DNA of 57,008 nt from Clostridiaceae bacterium (GTDB lineage Bacteria > Bacillota > Clostridia > Acetivibrionales > DUMB01), in contig DUMB01000043.1 of the NCBI GenBank assembly GCA_012840085.1, positions 1-57,008 on the forward strand. Direction: 5' to 3'. Of the stretch, positions 53,949 through 57,008 are shown in pieces. A program made the position numbers and the translations under genes. The notes under the pieces were generated by a model. That model did not search any database. It was not told the DNA's origin and worked only from the letters and a program-made list of their open reading frames with translations. Position 1 is the first letter of the stretch. Each line of letters opens with the position of its first letter.

Positions 53949-53964
53949 ATACAATTTATAGTGG
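53949..53964 (+). promoter_or_regulatory. NrdR box 1 (upstream)
   Basis: ATACAATTTATAGTGG resembles the NrdR consensus ACAC-x-ATATAT-x-GTGT. It begins 31 bases before a better match, and the NrdR repressor typically binds two boxes about three helical turns apart. Confidence 0.6.
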
Positions 53965-53979
53965 GTGTCTTAAAAAAAT

Positions 53980-53995
53980 ACACAATATATAGTTG
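53980..53995 (+). promoter_or_regulatory. NrdR box 2, overlapping the -35
   Basis: ACACAATATATAGTTG matches the NrdR consensus closely. Its last three bases overlap the -35 hexamer of the nrdDG promoter, so bound repressor would block RNA polymerase. NrdR senses ATP/dATP and represses ribonucleotide reductase genes. Confidence 0.72.
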
Positions 53996-54021
53996 ATGAG
54001 ATGGCTTTTGAGGTATATAAT
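53993..54021 (+). promoter_or_regulatory. sigma-A promoter of nrdDG
   Basis: TTGATG (53993-53998), a 17-base spacer and TATAAT (54016-54021). The nrdD ATG is 70 bases further on. Confidence 0.75.
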
Positions 54022-54091
54022 AGTTGCACCGGCAAATAATAATTATAAAGGTAAAGCTATGAAATAAAAAGAAAAATAAAGGGGCGATCAA

Positions 54092-56182
54092 ATGATTACT
54101 CAGATTCGAAAGAGAGACGGAAGGCTTGAAAAGTTCCACAAAGAAAAGATTACATGGGCGATATTTAAAGCGGCAACTGCATGCGGAGGAAATGATTTCT
54201 CAAGGGCGGAATACCTTTGCGAACAAGTAATGAAGATTGTTGAAGAAAAATTTAAGGATGAAATACCCGATGTAGAAAGCGTCCAGGATATTGTGGAAAA
54301 AGTACTTATTGAACATGGACACGCTCAGACTGCTAAGGCTTATATTCTTTACCGCGAAAAGAGAAAGAGTGCAAGAGAGCTCAATGCGCTTATCGGAGCG
54401 ACAATCGACATGTTTTCGGACTATCTTGGAGACAGGGATTGGCATGTCCAGGAAAATGCAAATACTCAGAAGAGTGTTAATGGACTTAATAATTATATAC
54501 GGGAAGTTTTTACAAAGAAATACTGGCTGTATGAGGTTTATCCCAATGAGGTGAGAGAAGCCCACGAAAGTGGAGATTGCCATATCCATGATTTGGGATT
54601 TTTCGGACCTTACTGTGCCGGTTGGGATTTGCGCCAACTGCTTACCGACGGATTCGGAGGAGTGGGAGGAAAGGTGGAGAGCAAACCTGCAAGGCACTTA
54701 AGATCTTTTCTCGGACAGATAGTAAATTCCACATTCACCACTCAGGGTGAGACGGCAGGAGCACAGGCATGGTCAAGCTTTGACACTTATTGCGCTCCCT
54801 TCATCAGGTATGACGAACTTACATATCAGCAAGTCAAGCAGAGCCTGCAGGAATTTATTTTCAATATAAATGTGCCGACGCGGGTAGGATTTCAGTGCCC
54901 CTTCTCAAATCTCACATTTGATATAAAAGTGCCGGCAACCCTTAAGGACCAGCCTGTTATTATCGGAGGGCAGATGATGAAGGAACGCTATGGGGATTTC
55001 CAGAAAGAAATGGATATGTTCAACAAGGCTTTCTGTGAAGTCATGCTTGAAGGTGACGCAAAAGGCAGGGTCTTCACTTTCCCCATACCTACGATAAACA
55101 TAACTTCGGATTTTGACTGGGATAATCCTGTAGTTGATGAGTTTATGAAAATAACCTGTAAATATGGAATACCCTATTTTGCAAACTATATCAACTCGGA
55201 TTTATCGCCTGAGGATGCAATATCCATGTGCTGCAGGCTTCGTCTGAACACCAGGGAACTCAGAAAGAGGGGAGGAGGACTTTTCGGAAGCAATCCTCTT
55301 ACAGGGTCCATCGGAGTATTTACAATAAATCTGCCCAGAATAGGATACCTTTCATCTACCAGGCAGGAGTTTAAAGCCCGTTTGAGGCGTATGGCACAAA
55401 TAGGCAAGACGTCCCTTGAGATAAAAAGGAAAATCATAGAAGATCAGACGGAAAAGGGCTTGTATCCCTATTCTGCATACTATCTGCGGGATGTAAAGAA
55501 AAGAAGCGGCCAATACTGGTATAATCATTTTGCCACAATTGGTGTGGTAGGAATGAATGAGGCTTTGCTTAACTTTATGGGAAAAGACATCACCACACCT
55601 GAAGGCCAGGAGTTTGCCATAGAAATACTCAATTATCTCAGGAATATACTTATAGATTTCCAGAATGAAACGGGACATGTCTATAACCTTGAGGCAACTC
55701 CTGCAGAAGGAACTGCATACAGGCTTGCCCAGCTTGATAAAAAGAAATTCCCGGATATTATAACAGCAGGCGGTGACGTGCCGTATTATACAAACTCCAC
55801 ACAGTTACCCGTAGGGTATACTGATGACATATTTGAAACGCTGGAGCTCCAGGATGAACTGCAGTCATTATACACAGGGGGGACGGTTCTCCACTTATAC
55901 CTGGGTGAGAGTATTGAGGATACAGGATTGTGCAAGAACCTCATCAGGAAAATATTTACCCAGTATAAGCTGCCTTATATATCCATTACGCCTACATTCA
56001 GCATATGCAATAATCATGGTTATATCCGGGGTGAGCACTTTGAATGCCCGGAATGCGGCAGTGAGACAGAAGTATGGTCCAGGGTGGTAGGATATCTCAG
56101 ACCTGTTAAGAACTTTAACAAGGGTAAGAAAGAGGAGTATTTTGACAGAAAGAAATATGTTGTGAAGGAAAGAGTATCATGA
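54092..56182 (+). CDS. nrdD: Anaerobic ribonucleoside-triphosphate reductase
   Basis: The protein has 696 residues. The N-terminal ATP-cone (KRDGRLEKFHKEKITWAIFK) senses ATP/dATP. The barrel domain has QGETAGAQAWSSFDT, the finger region and active-site cysteines near CPFSNLTFD and SMCCRLR. The C-terminus has a zinc site (CNNHGY, CPECGSE) and the glycyl-radical loop WSRVVGYLRPV. It reduces NTPs to dNTPs without oxygen. AAAGGGGCG precedes the ATG. It overlaps nrdG by four bases (ATGA), so activase is coupled to its target. Confidence 0.97.
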   Translation: MITQIRKRDGRLEKFHKEKITWAIFKAATACGGNDFSRAEYLCEQVMKIVEEKFKDEIPDVESVQDIVEKVLIEHGHAQTAKAYILYREKRKSARELNALIGATIDMFSDYLGDRDWHVQENANTQKSVNGLNNYIREVFTKKYWLYEVYPNEVREAHESGDCHIHDLGFFGPYCAGWDLRQLLTDGFGGVGGKVESKPARHLRSFLGQIVNSTFTTQGETAGAQAWSSFDTYCAPFIRYDELTYQQVKQSLQEFIFNINVPTRVGFQCPFSNLTFDIKVPATLKDQPVIIGGQMMKERYGDFQKEMDMFNKAFCEVMLEGDAKGRVFTFPIPTINITSDFDWDNPVVDEFMKITCKYGIPYFANYINSDLSPEDAISMCCRLRLNTRELRKRGGGLFGSNPLTGSIGVFTINLPRIGYLSSTRQEFKARLRRMAQIGKTSLEIKRKIIEDQTEKGLYPYSAYYLRDVKKRSGQYWYNHFATIGVVGMNEALLNFMGKDITTPEGQEFAIEILNYLRNILIDFQNETGHVYNLEATPAEGTAYRLAQLDKKKFPDIITAGGDVPYYTNSTQLPVGYTDDIFETLELQDELQSLYTGGTVLHLYLGESIEDTGLCKNLIRKIFTQYKLPYISITPTFSICNNHGYIRGEHFECPECGSETEVWSRVVGYLRPVKNFNKGKKEEYFDRKKYVVKERVS

Positions 56183-56883
56183 AAATAGCCGGACTTCAGA
56201 AAAACTCATTTATAGATTACAGAGGAAAGATTGCAGCAGTTATTTTTACGCCTGGCTGCAATATGAACTGCTATTACTGCCACAACCGCAGTATTATATG
56301 CGGAGCGGGATGCAGGAGCAACTATAAAACAGAAGAAGTGCTTGATATGCTTTCACGGCGCCGGAAATTTCTTGACGGTGTGGTGATAAGCGGGGGAGAG
56401 CCAACACTTCAGCCGGATCTCGATCTGTTTATAGATAAAATCAAGGATATGGGATATAAGGTAAAACTGGATACCAACGGAACCAATCCCCTGGTTGTTG
56501 AACACCTGGTGAACAGTGGCAGGGTGGACTATGTGGCCATGGATATCAAAGCTCCTTTTGAGAGATATGAAGAGATATGCGGAGTGGAAATAAATCTCCG
56601 AAATATTGAAAGAAGCCTTGCCTTCCTTATGGAAGGCAGGGTGGATTACGAATTCCGTACTACTGTTGTTCCTGACCTTAAAGAAGAAGATATACTTGCC
56701 ATAGCTGAAAGAATTAAAGGGGCAAGACTGTACATACTGCAGCAGTTCAGACAGCCTGCAGCTGTGGACGGAATAGTGGATTACAGGGTATTGAAGGCTC
56801 CCCATTCGGATTCTTTTATAATAAAGCTGTCTGAAAAGGTTAAAGAAATGGTACAACAGCAAGAGATAAGAGGTATAGTATGA
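56179..56883 (+). CDS. nrdG: Anaerobic ribonucleotide reductase activating protein (radical SAM)
   Basis: The protein has 234 residues. CNMNCYYCHN (CX3CX2C) binds the 4Fe-4S cluster, and VISGGEPTLQPDL holds the SAM-binding GGE. It generates the glycyl radical on NrdD. The N-terminus IAGLQKNSFIDYRGKIAAVIF is of the longer NrdG2/PflA-like subgroup. The start overlaps the nrdD stop as ATGA. The last 125 bases of the window, after it, show no feature. Confidence 0.95.
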   Translation: MKIAGLQKNSFIDYRGKIAAVIFTPGCNMNCYYCHNRSIICGAGCRSNYKTEEVLDMLSRRRKFLDGVVISGGEPTLQPDLDLFIDKIKDMGYKVKLDTNGTNPLVVEHLVNSGRVDYVAMDIKAPFERYEEICGVEINLRNIERSLAFLMEGRVDYEFRTTVVPDLKEEDILAIAERIKGARLYILQQFRQPAAVDGIVDYRVLKAPHSDSFIIKLSEKVKEMVQQQEIRGIV

Positions 56884-57008
56884 AATATGCACCTCAAACA
56901 AACTTCTTTCCCTTTTCAAATAAAGTCCTTTTATAGACAGCCCTCAAACCCTTGCGAATACTGGCTTGTTATTCTCTTCCAATTATCCGTTTATTTACTC
57001 CATTTTTG

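Overview
The window is AT-rich chromosomal DNA of a Gram-positive, anaerobic Firmicute. A cellulolytic clostridium (Acetivibrio/Hungateiclostridium type) is my inference; the grounds are the anaerobic ribonucleotide reductase, SLH surface proteins, lipoteichoic-acid-synthase-like enzyme, clostridial Tad genes with a DUF6382-FHA protein, strong AGGAGG-type ribosome sites and frequent TTG starts. No rRNA or CRISPR array is present.

Region 1 (1-7.6 kb) is accessory. An intact tRNA-Arg(ACG) at 244-320 is followed by about 6.7 kb ending in a second copy of the tRNA 3' half (7020-7064, 44 of 45 bases identical). These are the expected attL and attR of an element integrated in a tRNA gene. The cargo is a translationally coupled minus-strand operon (thymidylate-synthase-like protein, radical SAM/SPASM protein, family-4 uracil-DNA-glycosylase fused to a Panacea/DUF4065-like domain), a decayed ISL3 transposase, and a plus-strand pair (COG1078 HD phosphohydrolase plus YwgA/Panacea-like protein). 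No integrase is visible. IS fragments lie just outside the right end. The three-gene operon is the best candidate for an undescribed system, either uracil/thymine-centred DNA modification or defence.

Region 2 (7.8-20.1 kb) holds an acyltransferase split by a -1 frameshift at a canonical slippery heptamer, a CE7 acetyl esterase and a decayed partial copy of it, a TIM-barrel isomerase-like protein, a cell-wall M14 endopeptidase with PG-binding and LysM modules, a GT-B-like protein, a rhomboid-fold protein lacking the active site, a DacF-type carboxypeptidase and an LTA-synthase-family enzyme. Most concern the cell envelope.

Region 3 (20.6-36.2 kb) carries a partial Tad pilus cluster (TadZ, TadB, TadC, Flp-like pilin, DUF6382-FHA) behind a perfect consensus promoter. 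Two tandemly duplicated SLH proteins and a 2695-residue secreted protein with PKD-like, propeller, RCC1 and six tandem C-terminal domains follow.

Region 4 (36.4-53.7 kb, minus strand) is conserved housekeeping: DUF2089 and YvlB-like genes, prfA, ZIP transporter, tsaC/sua5, low-Mr phosphatase, rpiB, upp, dCMP deaminase, tagO, wecB, then atpBEFHAGDC. The order resembles the prfA-ywl-upp-atp region of Bacillus subtilis. The ATP synthase operon is unusual for repeat-bearing gaps on both sides of atpD.

Region 5 (53.9-56.9 kb) is nrdDG, preceded by two NrdR-box-like sites 31 bp apart; the downstream one overlaps the -35 of a good sigma-A promoter.
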